A program made the position numbers and the translations under genes. DNA of 64,000 bases from Campylobacter insulaenigrae NCTC 12927 (GTDB lineage: Bacteria; Campylobacterota; Campylobacteria; Campylobacterales; Campylobacteraceae): NCBI RefSeq assembly GCF_000816185.1, contig NZ_CP007770.1, positions 372,001 through 436,000 on the forward strand, read 5' to 3'. Positions 48,776-59,953 of the stretch are shown here, in pieces. Below the pieces are notes generated by a model, which saw only the letters and a list, made by a program, of their open reading frames with translations, was not told the origin of the DNA and made no database searches. Each line of letters opens with the position of its first letter. Within the stretch, counting starts at the first letter, position 1.

Positions 48776-51364
48776 ATGTTTTTTAATGTATTTAAAGCAA
48801 TATTTGGGACAAAAAATGATAGAGAAATAAAAAAATACCTAAAAAGAGTATCTCAGATTAATGCTTTAGAAGCAAAATATCAACAATTAAACGATGAAGA
48901 AATAAAAAAAAGTTTTGCAGATTTTCAAATTAAAGTTCAAAATAAAGAACAAACTTTAGAGCAAGTTTTAAATGATGTATTTGCTATTGTTCGAGAGGTA
49001 GGTAAAAGAACTTTAAATATGAGACATTTTGATGTACAACTAATCGGTGGTATGGTATTGCATGAAGGTAAAATTGCAGAAATGAAAACAGGAGAAGGTA
49101 AAACCTTAGTAGCAACTTTACCTGTAGTATTAAATGCTATGAATAAAAAAGGTGTGCATGTAGTTACTGTGAATGATTATTTAGCTAAAAGAGACGCAGA
49201 ACAAATGAGTGCTATTTATAACTTTTTAGGTTTTAGTGTGGGAGTAATTTTGTCAGAAGATCACAGTGATGAGGCGCATAAAAAAGCATATGAATGTGAT
49301 ATTACTTATGGCACAAATAATGAATTTGGCTTTGATTATTTGCGAGATAATATGAAATTTTCAATTTCAGATAAAGTTCAAAGGGAGCATAATTTTGTTA
49401 TAGTTGATGAAGTTGATAGTATTTTAATAGATGAAGCAAGAACTCCATTGATTATTAGTGGACCCACCAATAGAACTTTGGATGGATATATAAAAGCAAA
49501 TGAGGTTGCTCGACGAATGCAAAAAGGCAAGGCAGGACTTGCCCCACAAGAATCACCAACAGGTGATTTTGTAGTAGATGAAAAAAATCGAACTATAATA
49601 ATAACTGAATCTGGAATTTCAAAAGCTGAAAAGTTATTTGGAGTTGAAAATTTATACAGTTTAGATAATGCTATTTTGGCTCATCAATTAGATCAAGCTT
49701 TAAAAGCACATAATTTGTTTGAAAAAGATGTTCATTATGTTTTGAGAAATAAAGAAATCGTAATTGTTGATGAATTTACAGGTCGTTTAAGTGAAGGAAG
49801 GCGTTTTAGCGACGGATTGCATCAAGCACTTGAGGCAAAAGAAGGGGTTAAAATTCAAGAAGAAAGCCAAACTTTAGCTGATATTACGTTTCAAAATTAT
49901 TTTAGAATGTATAAAAAATTAGCTGGTATGACTGGTACAGCACAAACTGAAGCGACAGAATTTTCTCAAATTTACAATTTGGATGTAGTTTCTATTCCTA
50001 CAAATATACCAGTTGCAAGAGTAGATAAAGATGATTTAATTTATAAAACTCAAAATGAAAAATTTAAAGCAGTGATAGAGGAAATAAAAAAAGCTAATGC
50101 TAAAGGACAGCCTGTATTGGTAGGTACAGCAAGTATTGAAAGAAGTGAGGTATTTCACGATATGCTTGTAAAAGAACGCATAGCCCATCATGTACTTAAT
50201 GCTAAAAATCATGAACAAGAGGCTTTGATTATACAAGATGCAGGAAAAAAAGGTGCTGTAACTATAGCTACAAATATGGCTGGACGTGGGGTTGATATAA
50301 AAATTAACGATGAAGTAAGAGCTTTAGGAGGGCTTTATATTATAGGAACAGAGCGTCACGAAAGCAGAAGAATAGATAATCAATTACGTGGTCGTTCGGG
50401 TCGTCAGGGCGATCCTGGTATTAGTAGATTTTATTTGAGTTTGGAAGATAACTTATTAAGGATATTTGGTGGTGATCGTATTAAAAACATTATGGATCGA
50501 TTAGGTATAGAAGAAGGCGAACATATAGAAAGTCGTATCGTCACAAGAGCTGTTGAAAATGCTCAAAAAAAAGTTGAAAGTTTACATTTTGAAAGTCGAA
50601 AGCATTTGCTTGAATATGATGATGTAGCAAACGAACAAAGAAAAACTATATATAATTATAGGAATGAGTTATTAGATGAAAATTTCAATATTCAGAGTAA
50701 AATTCTTAAAAATATTAGTGAATATTGTGGTTATATTATAAGTCAAATTCATGCAAATATAGAATCTGAAAATTTTTCATTTTTTGATTCTCTAAAACAA
50801 AAAATTATATATGAGTGTAATATAGAGTTAAGCGAAAATGATTTTAAAGATTTAAATGAAATTGAAAGTGAAAGTAAGCTTATTGAAATTTTAGAAAAAA
50901 GATATCAAGAAAAAATGAGTTTTATAAATGAACAAGAAGCTAGAAAAATAGAAAGAATTTTATATCTTCAAATTTTAGATAATCTTTGGAGAGAGCATTT
51001 ATATCAAATGGATATCTTAAAAACTGGTATAGGGCTTAGAAGTTATAATCAAAAAGATCCATTGGTTGAATATAAAAAAGAAAGCTACAATCTCTTTATG
51101 GAGCTTGTTGAGCGTATAAAATTTGATAGCTTAAAATTACTATTTAATGTAGTATTTACCCAACACAATGCTCAAGAATTAGAAGAAAAAGCTCATGATG
51201 CTAATGAAAAATTAATAGCCAATACTACAGAAAATGGTGTAGATGAAGAAGGGAAGGCGCAAATTCATAAAGTACCTAGAAATTCTCCTTGTCCGTGCGG
51301 TAGTGGTAAAAAATATAAAGATTGTCATGGTAAAAGTGGTCCTAAAAAAGGGATTTTAGCTTAA
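48776..51364 (+). CDS. secA: Preprotein translocase ATPase SecA
   Basis: SecA drives unfolded preproteins through SecYEG. The 862-residue protein has Walker [10 protein letters not shown] (103-111), [20 protein letters not shown] (around 210-229), the second nucleotide fold with GRGVDIKI and [12 protein letters not shown] (near 543), and a C-terminal zinc site [14 protein letters not shown] with the spacing C-x-C-x8-C-H that binds SecB or ribosomes. Length is standard. It is followed by flgR after 9 bases, so the two might be co-transcribed. Confidence 0.98.
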   Translation: MFFNVFKAIFGTKNDREIKKYLKRVSQINALEAKYQQLNDEEIKKSFADFQIKVQNKEQTLEQVLNDVFAIVREVGKRTLNMRHFDVQLIGGMVLHEGKIAEMKTGEGKTLVATLPVVLNAMNKKGVHVVTVNDYLAKRDAEQMSAIYNFLGFSVGVILSEDHSDEAHKKAYECDITYGTNNEFGFDYLRDNMKFSISDKVQREHNFVIVDEVDSILIDEARTPLIISGPTNRTLDGYIKANEVARRMQKGKAGLAPQESPTGDFVVDEKNRTIIITESGISKAEKLFGVENLYSLDNAILAHQLDQALKAHNLFEKDVHYVLRNKEIVIVDEFTGRLSEGRRFSDGLHQALEAKEGVKIQEESQTLADITFQNYFRMYKKLAGMTGTAQTEATEFSQIYNLDVVSIPTNIPVARVDKDDLIYKTQNEKFKAVIEEIKKANAKGQPVLVGTASIERSEVFHDMLVKERIAHHVLNAKNHEQEALIIQDAGKKGAVTIATNMAGRGVDIKINDEVRALGGLYIIGTERHESRRIDNQLRGRSGRQGDPGISRFYLSLEDNLLRIFGGDRIKNIMDRLGIEEGEHIESRIVTRAVENAQKKVESLHFESRKHLLEYDDVANEQRKTIYNYRNELLDENFNIQSKILKNISEYCGYIISQIHANIESENFSFFDSLKQKIIYECNIELSENDFKDLNEIESESKLIEILEKRYQEKMSFINEQEARKIERILYLQILDNLWREHLYQMDILKTGIGLRSYNQKDPLVEYKKESYNLFMELVERIKFDSLKLLFNVVFTQHNAQELEEKAHDANEKLIANTTENGVDEEGKAQIHKVPRNSPCPCGSGKKYKDCHGKSGPKKGILA

Positions 51365-51373
51365 GGTTTTTTT

Positions 51374-52666
51374 ATGAATATAGTAATAGTTGAAGATGAT
51401 ATAAATATGAGAAAATCGCTTGAAATAGCTTTGAGCGAATATGAAGAATTTAAGATAAAATCTTATAAGTCTGCAACAGAGGCTTTAAAGAAATTAGATG
51501 ATGATGTTGATTTGATTATTACAGACATTAATATGCCAGGAATTGATGGGATTGAGTTTGTTCAAGCTTGTGAAAATAAATATGATTTTATTATTATTAC
51601 GGGTAATGCAACACTCAATCGTGCTATAGAGGCAGTAAGACTTGGAGTTAAAGATTTTTTAGTGAAACCTTTTGATGTTAATACCTTAGTAACAGCTATT
51701 AAAAGAGCTAAAATTATTCAAGAGAAGACATCAAAAAAAAATATAAAAAAGAATGAAAAAAAAGAAATAAATGGTAATTTTTTTGGAAATTCTAAAGCAT
51801 TAAACCAGTGCTTAAATTTGGTTAATAAAGCAGCTAAGACAGATGCTAGTATGATTTTATTTGGAGAAAGTGGCGTCGGCAAAGAAGTTTTTGCTAATTA
51901 TATTCATAAAAATTCATTAAGAGCCTCGAAGCCTTTTGTGGCTATTAATATGGCAGCTATTCCATCAAATTTAATAGAAAGTGAGTTGTTTGGTTTTGAA
52001 AAAGGTGCTTTTACAGACGCTAATAATACAAAGATCGGACTTTTTGAATTAGCTAACGAAGGAACTTTATTTTTAGATGAAATTGGTGAAATGCCTTATG
52101 AAATACAAGCAAAATTATTAAGAGCAATTCAAGAAAAAGAAATCACTAGATTAGGTGGAACAAAAAGTGTAAAAATAGATATTAGAATCATTAGCGCAAC
52201 AAATGCAAATATAGAAGAAAAAATTAAGAATAATGAATTTAGACAGGATTTGTATTATAGGTTAAACACTATTCCAATTAATATTCCGCCACTTAGACAT
52301 AGACAAGATGAAATTTTGCAAATAGCAGAAAAAGTTTTAAATGATACTTGCAAAGAATATAATTTTTCAGAAAAAAGATTAAGTATAGAAGCGCAAAATG
52401 CATTACTTGCTTATGATTTTCCTGGAAATATAAGAGAATTAATTTCTATCATACAAAGAGCTTGTATTTTAAGTGAAGGTGATGAAATTAGTTCTTGTGA
52501 TTTATTTTTAGAAAGCAGAAAAGTTAAAAATATTAGCAATCTTGAAAAAGATTTACTTTTAGAAGCTTTAAGAAATTCAAATAATATTATTAGCGATGCA
52601 GCAGAATCAATAGGAATGAGTGAAAAAAAATTTCATGAAAAAATGAAACAATACAATATTACTTGA
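51374..52666 (+). CDS. flgR: Sigma54-dependent response regulator FlgR
   Basis: FlgR, phosphorylated by FlgS, activates RpoN-dependent flagellar rod, hook and basal-body genes. The 430-residue protein has a receiver domain (1-115, phosphate acceptor D51 in TDINMPG), an AAA+ domain (about 138-370) with GESGVGKE and the sigma54 contact motif ELFGFEKGAFTDA, and a short C-terminal part with only a degenerate Fis-type helix-turn-helix, as known for C. jejuni FlgR, which activates without normal DNA binding. The linker after the receiver is encoded by runs of 9, 6 and 8 A (51733-51763), and another A8 is near the end. In C. jejuni homopolymeric runs in flgR mediate phase variation. The present frame is on. 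Confidence 0.92.
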   Translation: MNIVIVEDDINMRKSLEIALSEYEEFKIKSYKSATEALKKLDDDVDLIITDINMPGIDGIEFVQACENKYDFIIITGNATLNRAIEAVRLGVKDFLVKPFDVNTLVTAIKRAKIIQEKTSKKNIKKNEKKEINGNFFGNSKALNQCLNLVNKAAKTDASMILFGESGVGKEVFANYIHKNSLRASKPFVAINMAAIPSNLIESELFGFEKGAFTDANNTKIGLFELANEGTLFLDEIGEMPYEIQAKLLRAIQEKEITRLGGTKSVKIDIRIISATNANIEEKIKNNEFRQDLYYRLNTIPINIPPLRHRQDEILQIAEKVLNDTCKEYNFSEKRLSIEAQNALLAYDFPGNIRELISIIQRACILSEGDEISSCDLFLESRKVKNISNLEKDLLLEALRNSNNIISDAAESIGMSEKKFHEKMKQYNIT

Positions 52667-52676
52667 GGAAGGTTAC

Positions 52677-53693
52677 ATGAAAAAAATAGCAATAGTTGGC
52701 GCAACTGGTGCAGTTGGTGAGGAAATTTTAAATGTTTTAGATGAGTTGGATTTTCCTGTTGAAAGTATTTTGCCATTGGCTAGTGCTAAAAGTGTAGGCA
52801 TGAGTATAGAATTTAGGGGAAAAACCTATAAAATTCAAGAATTAACAGAAAAAGTTTTTAAAGAAAATCCTGTAGATATAGCTTTTTTTAGTGCAGGTGG
52901 AAATATTAGTGAAAAATATGCTAAATATGCAGTTGAGTGCGGTGCTGTTGTTATAGATAATACAAGTCACTTTAGGATGGATAAAGATGTTCCTTTAGTT
53001 GTGCCAGAATGTAATAGTGAAGATATTAAAGATTGGGAAAAAACAGGAATTATAGCAAATCCAAATTGTTCAACCATTCAGATGGTTCATATTTTAAAGC
53101 CACTTGATGATATTTTTAATTTACAAAGAGTAGATGTTAGTACATATCAGGCCGCTAGCGGAGCGGGAAAAGAAGGCATGGAAGAGTTAGTTGAAGGTAT
53201 GCAAAGTTTTTTTGCTTTTAAGCTTGAAGATTTTGAAGCTAAAATTTTTCCCTATACTTTGGCTTTGAATTTGATTCCTCAAATTGATGTATTTACTGAA
53301 AATGGTTATACAAAAGAGGAATTAAAAATGGTTAATGAAACTCAAAAAATATTACATAAAAATATTGAAATTTCAGCAACTTGTGTGAGAGTTCCAGTAC
53401 TTAGAAGTCACAGCGAAGCTATTACTATGCAATTTGAAAAAGATGTGGATATTCTTAAGGTTAAGGAAATTTTATCAAAAGCTCCAAGTGTTGTAGTGGT
53501 TGATGATATAGAGAATAAAAAATATCCTATGCCTCTTTTTGCTAGTGATACTAATGAAACTTATGTTGGGAGAATTAGAGGTGACATTAATCGTAAAAAT
53601 ATTTTACATTTATGGTGTGTTGCTGATCAAATTCGTGTAGGTGCTGCAACTAATGCAGTGCGTATTGCAAAAAAATGGTTGGAATTGGTTTAA
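52677..53693 (+). CDS. asd: Aspartate-semialdehyde dehydrogenase
   Basis: Asd reduces aspartyl phosphate to aspartate semialdehyde, precursor of lysine, diaminopimelate, methionine and threonine. It is also the co-substrate of the carboxynorspermidine dehydrogenase found elsewhere in this window. The 338-residue protein has the NADP motif GATGAVGEE (8-16) and the active-site cysteine C131 in NPNCSTIQM; RVPVLRSHSEA (about 241-251) matches the substrate side. AGGAAGG is 8 bases before the ATG. It lies 10 bases after flgR, a neighbour pair also seen in C. jejuni. Confidence 0.97.
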   Translation: MKKIAIVGATGAVGEEILNVLDELDFPVESILPLASAKSVGMSIEFRGKTYKIQELTEKVFKENPVDIAFFSAGGNISEKYAKYAVECGAVVIDNTSHFRMDKDVPLVVPECNSEDIKDWEKTGIIANPNCSTIQMVHILKPLDDIFNLQRVDVSTYQAASGAGKEGMEELVEGMQSFFAFKLEDFEAKIFPYTLALNLIPQIDVFTENGYTKEELKMVNETQKILHKNIEISATCVRVPVLRSHSEAITMQFEKDVDILKVKEILSKAPSVVVVDDIENKKYPMPLFASDTNETYVGRIRGDINRKNILHLWCVADQIRVGAATNAVRIAKKWLELV

Positions 53694-53703
53694 AAGGAAA
53701 TAA

Positions 53704-54204
53704 ATGTTGGAAAAATTTTTTGAAAATTTATTAGTTAAAAGTCGTTTAGTTACTATTTTACCTGTTATTTTTGGACTTATTGGAGCTTTTGTTTTATTTT
53801 TTATTGCAAGTTATGATGTGATAAAAGTTTTAAGATATGTATTTGGTTATTTTATGTTTTCTAATTCATCGGTTGATTTACATGAAGATATTGTAGGATT
53901 AATTATCGGAGCTGTAGATTTATACTTGATGGCTTTGGTTTTATTTATTTTTTCTTTTGGAATTTATGAACTTTTTATCAGCGAGATAGAAGATTTTAAA
54001 CAAACCAAGCAATCTAAAGTTTTAGAGGTGCATAGTTTAGATCAACTAAAAGATAAACTTGCAAAAGTTATCATTATGGTTTTAATAGTGAATTTTTTTC
54101 AAAGAATTTTACAAATGCAGTTTAATACGGTTTTAGACATGTCTTATCTTGCGGGATCTATTTTAGCACTTTGTGTCGGATTGTATTTTTTACATAAAAG
54201 TTAA
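53704..54204 (+). CDS. YqhA/UPF0114 family membrane protein
   Basis: The 166-residue protein fits the UPF0114 family of small inner-membrane proteins. It has three or four hydrophobic segments (about 15-37, 67-92, 114-133 and 141-163), the family opening ESRLLTIL-like (LVKSRLVTILPVIFGLIGAF) and VDLYLMALVLFIFSFGIYELF near 76-96. Function is unknown in the whole family. It follows asd after 10 bases and precedes hemE by 17, so it is in the same run. Confidence 0.83.
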   Translation: MLEKFFENLLVKSRLVTILPVIFGLIGAFVLFFIASYDVIKVLRYVFGYFMFSNSSVDLHEDIVGLIIGAVDLYLMALVLFIFSFGIYELFISEIEDFKQTKQSKVLEVHSLDQLKDKLAKVIIMVLIVNFFQRILQMQFNTVLDMSYLAGSILALCVGLYFLHKS

Positions 54205-54221
54205 TTACTAAGGAAAAGTAA

Positions 54222-55244
54222 ATGATTTTTATTGATGCATGTTTTAAAAAACAAACTCCTTACACTCCAGTTTGGATGATGAGACAAGCGGGAAGATATT
54301 TACCTGAATATATGAAAGTTAGATCTCAAGCTGGTGATTTTTTATCTTTATGTAAAGATTATAAAAAAGCAAGCGAAGTAAGCTTGCAGCCGGTTGATAT
54401 TTTAGGAGTGGATGCAGCTATTATTTTTTCTGATATATTAGTTGTTCCTTTGGAAATGGGTATGGAACTTAAATTTGAAAAAGGAGAGGGGCCTGTCTTT
54501 TTAAATCCCATTAAAGATGATAGAGATTTAGACGCTTTAGATATAGATAAAGGTGTGAAAAATCTTAATTATGTTTATGATGCTTTAAAATTAACTAGAG
54601 AGCAACTTTCTACTGATAAAGCTTTGATAGGTTTTTGTGGAAGCCCATGGACCATAGCTACTTATATGATAGAAGGTGGCGGAAGTAAAAATTATGCAAA
54701 AAGCAAAAAAATTCTTTATCAAGATCCAGAATTTTTACATAGAATTTTATCTAAACTAACTCAAGTTTTAAAATTATATTTAGAAGAACAGATTAAATCT
54801 GGGGCTAATGCTATACAAATTTTTGATAGTTGGGCAAGTGCTTTAGAAAAAGATGCTTTTTTTAAATTTTCTTTTAAATATATGTTAGAAATTTCAGATT
54901 ATATTAAAAATAAATATCCTCAAATACCTATCATCATATTTCCTAAAGGTATTAGTGGATTTTTAGATGAAATTGATGGTAATTTTGATGTTTTTGGGGT
55001 AGATTGGAGTACACCTTTAAAATTAGCAAAGGAAAAATTATCTTATAAATATACATTGCAAGGAAATATGGAACCATGTAGACTGTATGATAAAAGTTCT
55101 ATAAAAACTGGAATAGAGAATATGTTGGATATTATGCAAAATACACCTTATATTGTTAATCTTGGTCATGGAATTTTGCCTGATATTCCGGTTGAAAATG
55201 CTAAATATTTCATTAGGTTGGTTCAGGAGAGTTCAAAGAGGTGA
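54222..55244 (+). CDS. hemE: Uroporphyrinogen decarboxylase
   Basis: HemE removes the four acetate carboxyls of uroporphyrinogen III, giving coproporphyrinogen III in haem synthesis. The 340-residue protein has the signature [16 protein letters not shown] (16-31), [20 protein letters not shown] (about 139-158), a catalytic Asp in the [13 protein letters not shown] region and the closing [10 protein letters not shown] near 315-324. Length is standard. It overlaps the next gene by four bases. AAGGAAAAGTAA precedes its ATG. Haem feeds the cytochromes, such as the one next to torA. Confidence 0.97.
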   Translation: MIFIDACFKKQTPYTPVWMMRQAGRYLPEYMKVRSQAGDFLSLCKDYKKASEVSLQPVDILGVDAAIIFSDILVVPLEMGMELKFEKGEGPVFLNPIKDDRDLDALDIDKGVKNLNYVYDALKLTREQLSTDKALIGFCGSPWTIATYMIEGGGSKNYAKSKKILYQDPEFLHRILSKLTQVLKLYLEEQIKSGANAIQIFDSWASALEKDAFFKFSFKYMLEISDYIKNKYPQIPIIIFPKGISGFLDEIDGNFDVFGVDWSTPLKLAKEKLSYKYTLQGNMEPCRLYDKSSIKTGIENMLDIMQNTPYIVNLGHGILPDIPVENAKYFIRLVQESSKR

Positions 55245-56149
55245 GTAATATTGTTTTTGGTCCGATAAATTCAAGAAGATTTGGCTCTTCTTTGGGTATT
55301 GATTTAAGTCCAGACAAAAAACAATGTAATTTTGATTGTGTGTATTGTGAATTAAAAGCTTCTAAACCTCAAAAAGAATCTTTGATATACCCTAGTGTTG
55401 ATGAAGTTGTAAATGAGGTACAAAAAGCTTTAGCTGGTCAAATGCAATTTGAATTTTTGACTTTGACTGCAAATGGTGAACCCAGCTTATATCCTTTTTT
55501 ATATGAACTTACAAATGAGCTTAACAAAATTAAAAAAAATAAAAAACTTCTGATACTTAGTAATGGAAGTGCTGTTTTGAATTTAAAAAGTTATAATGCT
55601 TTACTTAATATTGACATAGTTAAATTTAGTCTTGATAGTGCTATAGAAAAAACATTTTATAAAATAGATAGAGCGTTAAAAGAAATTTCTTTAGATAATA
55701 TGATTAAGCATATGATAAAATTTAGTAAAGATTTTAAGGGTGATTTAATTATGGAAACTTTGATCGTTGAAGGTTTAAACGATAAAGAATATGAAATGAT
55801 AGCATTAGATGAAGTCTTTTCTCAAATTAAACCATTAAGAGTTGATTTTAGTACTATAGATCGTCCACCTGCGTATCCTGTAAAGCCCATAACGTTTGAA
55901 AGATTATATGAGCTTAGTTTGTTAATTCATAGCGTTCCTGTTGTTTTGGCAAAGCATACTTACAATAATAATAAAATTGATTTTACTAAAGATGAGCTTT
56001 TGAAGATGTTAAAATTGCGCGCTCAAAGTGAATTTGATATAGAAAATAGATTTAGTCAATATAGCAAGAATAATCTAGAAGATTTAATTAAAAAACAAAA
56101 AATTGAGTTGATAGATTTAGCTGGAATAAAATTTTATAAAAATACTTGA
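55241..56149 (+). CDS. Radical SAM protein (COG0731-like)
   Basis: The 302-residue protein has the radical SAM cluster C29-x3-C33-x2-C36 and the family opening [19 protein letters not shown] (4-22). NGEPSLYP (about 80-87) binds SAM. It resembles the COG0731 group (wybutosine-TYW1-related) and is usually listed only as a radical SAM protein. Start is GTG at 55241, overlapping the hemE stop in GTGA with GAGAGTTCAAAGAG upstream. The C-terminal 60 residues ([20 protein letters not shown] onwards) look like a small helical module. Substrate unknown; pairing with hemE is conserved in C. jejuni. Confidence 0.82.
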   Translation: MSNIVFGPINSRRFGSSLGIDLSPDKKQCNFDCVYCELKASKPQKESLIYPSVDEVVNEVQKALAGQMQFEFLTLTANGEPSLYPFLYELTNELNKIKKNKKLLILSNGSAVLNLKSYNALLNIDIVKFSLDSAIEKTFYKIDRALKEISLDNMIKHMIKFSKDFKGDLIMETLIVEGLNDKEYEMIALDEVFSQIKPLRVDFSTIDRPPAYPVKPITFERLYELSLLIHSVPVVLAKHTYNNNKIDFTKDELLKMLKLRAQSEFDIENRFSQYSKNNLEDLIKKQKIELIDLAGIKFYKNT

Positions 56150-56174
56150 CAAATATATTTTTTTTCTATAAAAT
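56146..56174 (+). promoter_or_regulatory. Promoter of tRNA-Asn
   Basis: TTGACA at 56146-56151 and TAAAAT at 56169-56174, 17 bases apart, stand 20 bases before the tRNA. The -35 box overlaps the end of the radical SAM gene. Confidence 0.7.
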
Positions 56175-56194
56175 ACCATTTCTTTTTTAAATAT

Positions 56195-56269
56195 TCCGGA
56201 TTAGCTCAGCGGTAGAGTAGTCGGCTGTTAACCGATTGGTCGTAGGTTCGAATCCTACATCCGGAGCCA
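56195..56269 (+). tRNA. tRNA-Asn (anticodon GUU)
   Basis: Acceptor TCCGGAT pairs with ATCCGGA, the anticodon loop is CTGTTAA, discriminator G and encoded CCA. It is a lone tRNA with its own promoter, convergent with the next gene. Confidence 0.96.
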
Positions 56270-56307
56270 CTTCTATTTTATGTTCCCTACTATATAGCGG
56301 TCTTTGT

Positions 56308-58695
56308 TTAGTTTTTTATGTCGAATGTAAAGAATTTACTTTCAAAATCATCTCTAACTTTTTCATATTGGAATATAGCAGGTTCTAAATTTTTCATTTC
56401 ATGATACAATAAACCTAGCGCCAATCGAGCCTCTAAAGTCTCCTCATTTTCTAGTTTTGCAAGTTCTAAGAGTGCTATAGCTGAATTTGGATTATTTGAT
56501 CCTATGGCGGAAACTGCAGCCAAAAATAAGGTTTGAGAATCTTTTATTTTATAATCATCAATAAGTATATTATAAAGTGTGTAAGCTTCTTGATATTCTT
56601 TTGCAAATATATCAACATAAGCTAATGCAAAGATTAATCCCATAGAGTTTTTATCACTCGTTGCTAGTTTTTTCTTAATATCATTTCGTACATGGTTGAT
56701 TAAACCAGTAATTTGCATTAAACTTATGAAAGTATCTTTGACTATACCTGAGCCACCAAACAAAGAATTATAATCAAGTTTTGTGTTTTGAAAATAAATT
56801 TGTGCCTGCTTTGCATAAGTTTTGATATCAAGATCTATATTTTTAGCATTGAAAAATAATATATTACTGATAATATCTTTATTCAGCAGGTCTTTTAATG
56901 CTACAACAGATTGATTTCTTAGATTGATTAAGTTATTTGCATTAGAAGCGATAATAACAAACATCAATTCCAATGGACTTTTTTTATTTATTTCAAAATT
57001 ATCAAGATAAGGTAGCATAGTTGCATAATCATTATACGGAATATGGAGTAAATATTTATAGATATTAGTATTTTGATCAATATTATTATCTGCTTGTAAA
57101 TTCTCTATGACTTCATTTTGAAATTTACTATAATCTTTTTTTATTAAATCCATGCAAAAAATAGCAAAAATCCCAGCTAAATGATTTTTTGGGTTTAAAT
57201 GATAGGCCGTTGAAAAATGATTAGCTGCATTATTATAATCTTGCAATTGAGCATAAGTTAGTGCAAGATTATAATGTATTACATCGTGTGAATGATAATT
57301 CTGACTTAATTTTTGAAGTTTTTGGTTTGCTTCTCTTAAATGAAAATTAAAAGCTAAATTAATTGCTTGTGAAAGCTGCATATTTATTCCAGATAAAGTT
57401 TTACTTTGAGTAAGCAAATTATCTTCATATTGATAAGCTTGTATGAAATTACCTAAATCTGCTTTAGTTATTAATTCCATGCTTTGCTTAACATCAAATA
57501 CTCTATAAGGAGCAAAGTAAAAAAGTAAATCATAAATTTGTTGTTTTCCGCTAATGAGTTTTTTTGCAAAATTTTGTTGTGCAATATCAATGCTATAAAG
57601 ATTTTTTTTCAATCTAGTTTTAATTCCGTAGTACTTAGAGCCCACATCTTTATCTTTTGCAAATAATCTTTTAAAAATTTGAGCACTTTTATCATATTGT
57701 CCTGTTTTGAGTTCTACTAAAGCTAAGGCTATAGTACTTCTTAAATATTGAGAGTCAATTTTTGTAGCTTTATTGAGATATTCTTTAGCTTTGGTGTATT
57801 CTCCAATTTTAGCATATAAAAGACCTAATGGTAAACTCGCTTCATAATTTTCTTGCTTGTGTAAAAAATTAATAGCATCTCTATTTGCTTCCAAAACAGA
57901 ATAAATTTTTGCTCCAAGATATAGTGATTCATCTGTGTAATCAGCTAGATTATTAGAATGAACAAACATTTGCAAAGCCTCAGGATAAAGACTTTGATAA
58001 TAATTTATTAATCCTAGATAATAATTATATAGTATTGAATTTGAATTTTGTGGCAAATGAACTTTGGCTAAATCTAAATAATAATTGAATTTTTCTTTGT
58101 CTTTGAGATAAAAATAACATACTGCAATATTAATTGCCGCAGCAACTTTATGCTCTTCTAATTCTAAAGATTGTTTGAAATTCATTATAGCTTTTGCATA
58201 ATCTTGTTGTTTCATTTGAACCACTCCAAGATTGTAGCTTGATAAAGATTCATTAAAAATATTAATATTATCATAGAGCTCTAAAGCTTTTTTGACATCA
58301 CCTTTTTCATACAATACATTAGCTTTTTGTATAATTGCATCAAGTGTAGTTTGTTTTATTTTTGTAATTTCCATAGATGAATTATCTTCTTGTAATGTTT
58401 CATTCATGGAAATTTCAGTTTTATCTTTTTTAAATACCATAAGCAGAATCAACACTATTAACAATATCAATACAAGTGTGCCAAGAGCTGAAATTATAAT
58501 AAGAAATTTTTTATCAAAAAATTTTACTTTCTCTTCTTTTTGAGCTTCTTGTGGTTGCTCTTCCACTTTTTGGAATGTATTTTCTTCTTCTAGTTCTGGT
58601 GGAATGGTACCTGGTGGAATGGTAAGTTCTAAATTTTCTTCTTTATCAAGATTTTCTTGTTCATCTTGTTCTTTTAGTGTTACTTCTTCAGCCAT
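56308..58695 (-). CDS. pflB: TPR-containing membrane protein, PflB-like flagellar motor component
   Basis: The 795-residue protein has an acidic cytoplasmic N-terminus (1-60), one membrane span (about 64-88) and a long region of tetratricopeptide repeats (about 110-480 and again about 690-785), for example YNLGVVQMKQQDYAKAIMNF and YNLALTYAQLQDYNNAANHF. The same gene order (before serS, trpS, aroK and der) holds for C. jejuni Cj0390. That protein is, from my memory, PflB, a periplasmic motor protein needed for stator assembly and motility. A general TPR scaffold is the alternative. It begins 9 bases after serS and ends a housekeeping run. Confidence 0.75.
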   Translation of the reverse strand: MAEEVTLKEQDEQENLDKEENLELTIPPGTIPPELEEENTFQKVEEQPQEAQKEEKVKFFDKKFLIIISALGTLVLILLIVLILLMVFKKDKTEISMNETLQEDNSSMEITKIKQTTLDAIIQKANVLYEKGDVKKALELYDNINIFNESLSSYNLGVVQMKQQDYAKAIMNFKQSLELEEHKVAAAINIAVCYFYLKDKEKFNYYLDLAKVHLPQNSNSILYNYYLGLINYYQSLYPEALQMFVHSNNLADYTDESLYLGAKIYSVLEANRDAINFLHKQENYEASLPLGLLYAKIGEYTKAKEYLNKATKIDSQYLRSTIALALVELKTGQYDKSAQIFKRLFAKDKDVGSKYYGIKTRLKKNLYSIDIAQQNFAKKLISGKQQIYDLLFYFAPYRVFDVKQSMELITKADLGNFIQAYQYEDNLLTQSKTLSGINMQLSQAINLAFNFHLREANQKLQKLSQNYHSHDVIHYNLALTYAQLQDYNNAANHFSTAYHLNPKNHLAGIFAIFCMDLIKKDYSKFQNEVIENLQADNNIDQNTNIYKYLLHIPYNDYATMLPYLDNFEINKKSPLELMFVIIASNANNLINLRNQSVVALKDLLNKDIISNILFFNAKNIDLDIKTYAKQAQIYFQNTKLDYNSLFGGSGIVKDTFISLMQITGLINHVRNDIKKKLATSDKNSMGLIFALAYVDIFAKEYQEAYTLYNILIDDYKIKDSQTLFLAAVSAIGSNNPNSAIALLELAKLENEETLEARLALGLLYHEMKNLEPAIFQYEKVRDDFESKFFTFDIKN

Positions 58696-58704
58696 TTTTC
58701 ATTC

Positions 58705-59940
58705 TTAAAAATATTTTCTTAATACATCAGGTATGATTATTTTGCCATCTTTTTCTTGATAATTTTCCATTATTGCAACCAAAGTTCTTCCTACTGCGAG
58801 TGATGAGCCATTAAGAGTATGAACTAGCTCATTTTTGCCTTTGTCATTTTTATAACGGATCTTAGCTCTTCTTGCTTGAAAATCTCTACAATTTGATACA
58901 GATGAAATTTCTCTATATTTATTTTGCGAAGGTATCCAAACTTCTAAATCAATAGTTTTTGCTGCGCTAAATCCCAAATCTCCAGTGCAAAGCATTAAAT
59001 GTCTATGAGCAAGTCCTAAAGAACTCAATAAATCACTAGCACAATTTACCATTTCTTCAAATATCATATCACTTTGTTCAGGTTTTGCAATACACACAAG
59101 CTCCACTTTTTCAAATTGATGTTGTCGTATTATACCTCTTGTGTCGCGACCTGCGCTACCAGCTTCTTGTCTAAAACAAGCACTGTAGCAAGTCATCTTT
59201 AAAGGTAGAGATTCACTAGTTAAGATTTCATTTGAATAAAGGTTTGTTACAGGAATTTCAGAGGTTGATATAAGATATAAATCATCATTTTCAACCTTGT
59301 ACATATCATCTTTAAATTTAGGAAGTTGTCCGGTGCCATACATTGTGTTGCTATTAACTAAAAATGGAACATTTACAAGTTCAAACCCTTTACTTCTATT
59401 AAAATCTATCATATAATTTATTAAAGCCCTGTTTAATAGAGCTCCTTCGTTTTTTAATACACAAAAGCGACTTTGGGAGATTTTAACGCCTCTTACAAAA
59501 TCAAGCCAATCTAATTTTTCTCCTAATTCATGATGCTCTTTGATTTCGAAGTCAAATTGAGGAGGTGTTAAAACTTTCTTTAATTCAATATTTTTATCTT
59601 CATCTTTTCCATAAGGCACACATTCATCAGGTATATTTGGAATTGCCGAAGAGATTTTCTCTAAATTTTCTTCTAGTTGCAAAACTATTTTTGATTGATT
59701 GTTGATTTTTTCTTTATTTTTGCTTAATTGATTTTTTAAAGCTTCCTTGTCATCGGTATTTGCTAATTCTTTGCTAAATTTATTTTGAAAAGCTTGAAAC
59801 TCTTCCAAAATTGCTTTTTCTTTTTTTAAAGTAATAAATAATTCACTTAGTTGTTTTAATAAGTTTTCATCTATTTTTTTTGCTTTTAATTTTTGTGAAA
59901 TTTCTTCAAAGTTATTTTGTAAAAGTTTAAGATCTAGCAT
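58705..59940 (-). CDS. serS: Serine-tRNA ligase
   Basis: SerRS charges tRNA-Ser (and tRNA-Sec). The 411-residue protein has the N-terminal coiled coil (about 1-105) that grips the long variable arm, then the class II core with motif 2 [20 protein letters not shown] (about 258-277) and motif 3 near [18 protein letters not shown] (about 380-397). Length is standard. It has AAGGAGT before the ATG and lies 13 bases after trpS. Confidence 0.98.
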   Translation of the reverse strand: MLDLKLLQNNFEEISQKLKAKKIDENLLKQLSELFITLKKEKAILEEFQAFQNKFSKELANTDDKEALKNQLSKNKEKINNQSKIVLQLEENLEKISSAIPNIPDECVPYGKDEDKNIELKKVLTPPQFDFEIKEHHELGEKLDWLDFVRGVKISQSRFCVLKNEGALLNRALINYMIDFNRSKGFELVNVPFLVNSNTMYGTGQLPKFKDDMYKVENDDLYLISTSEIPVTNLYSNEILTSESLPLKMTCYSACFRQEAGSAGRDTRGIIRQHQFEKVELVCIAKPEQSDMIFEEMVNCASDLLSSLGLAHRHLMLCTGDLGFSAAKTIDLEVWIPSQNKYREISSVSNCRDFQARRAKIRYKNDKGKNELVHTLNGSSLAVGRTLVAIMENYQEKDGKIIIPDVLRKYF

Positions 59941-59953
59941 TTTGACTCCTTAA

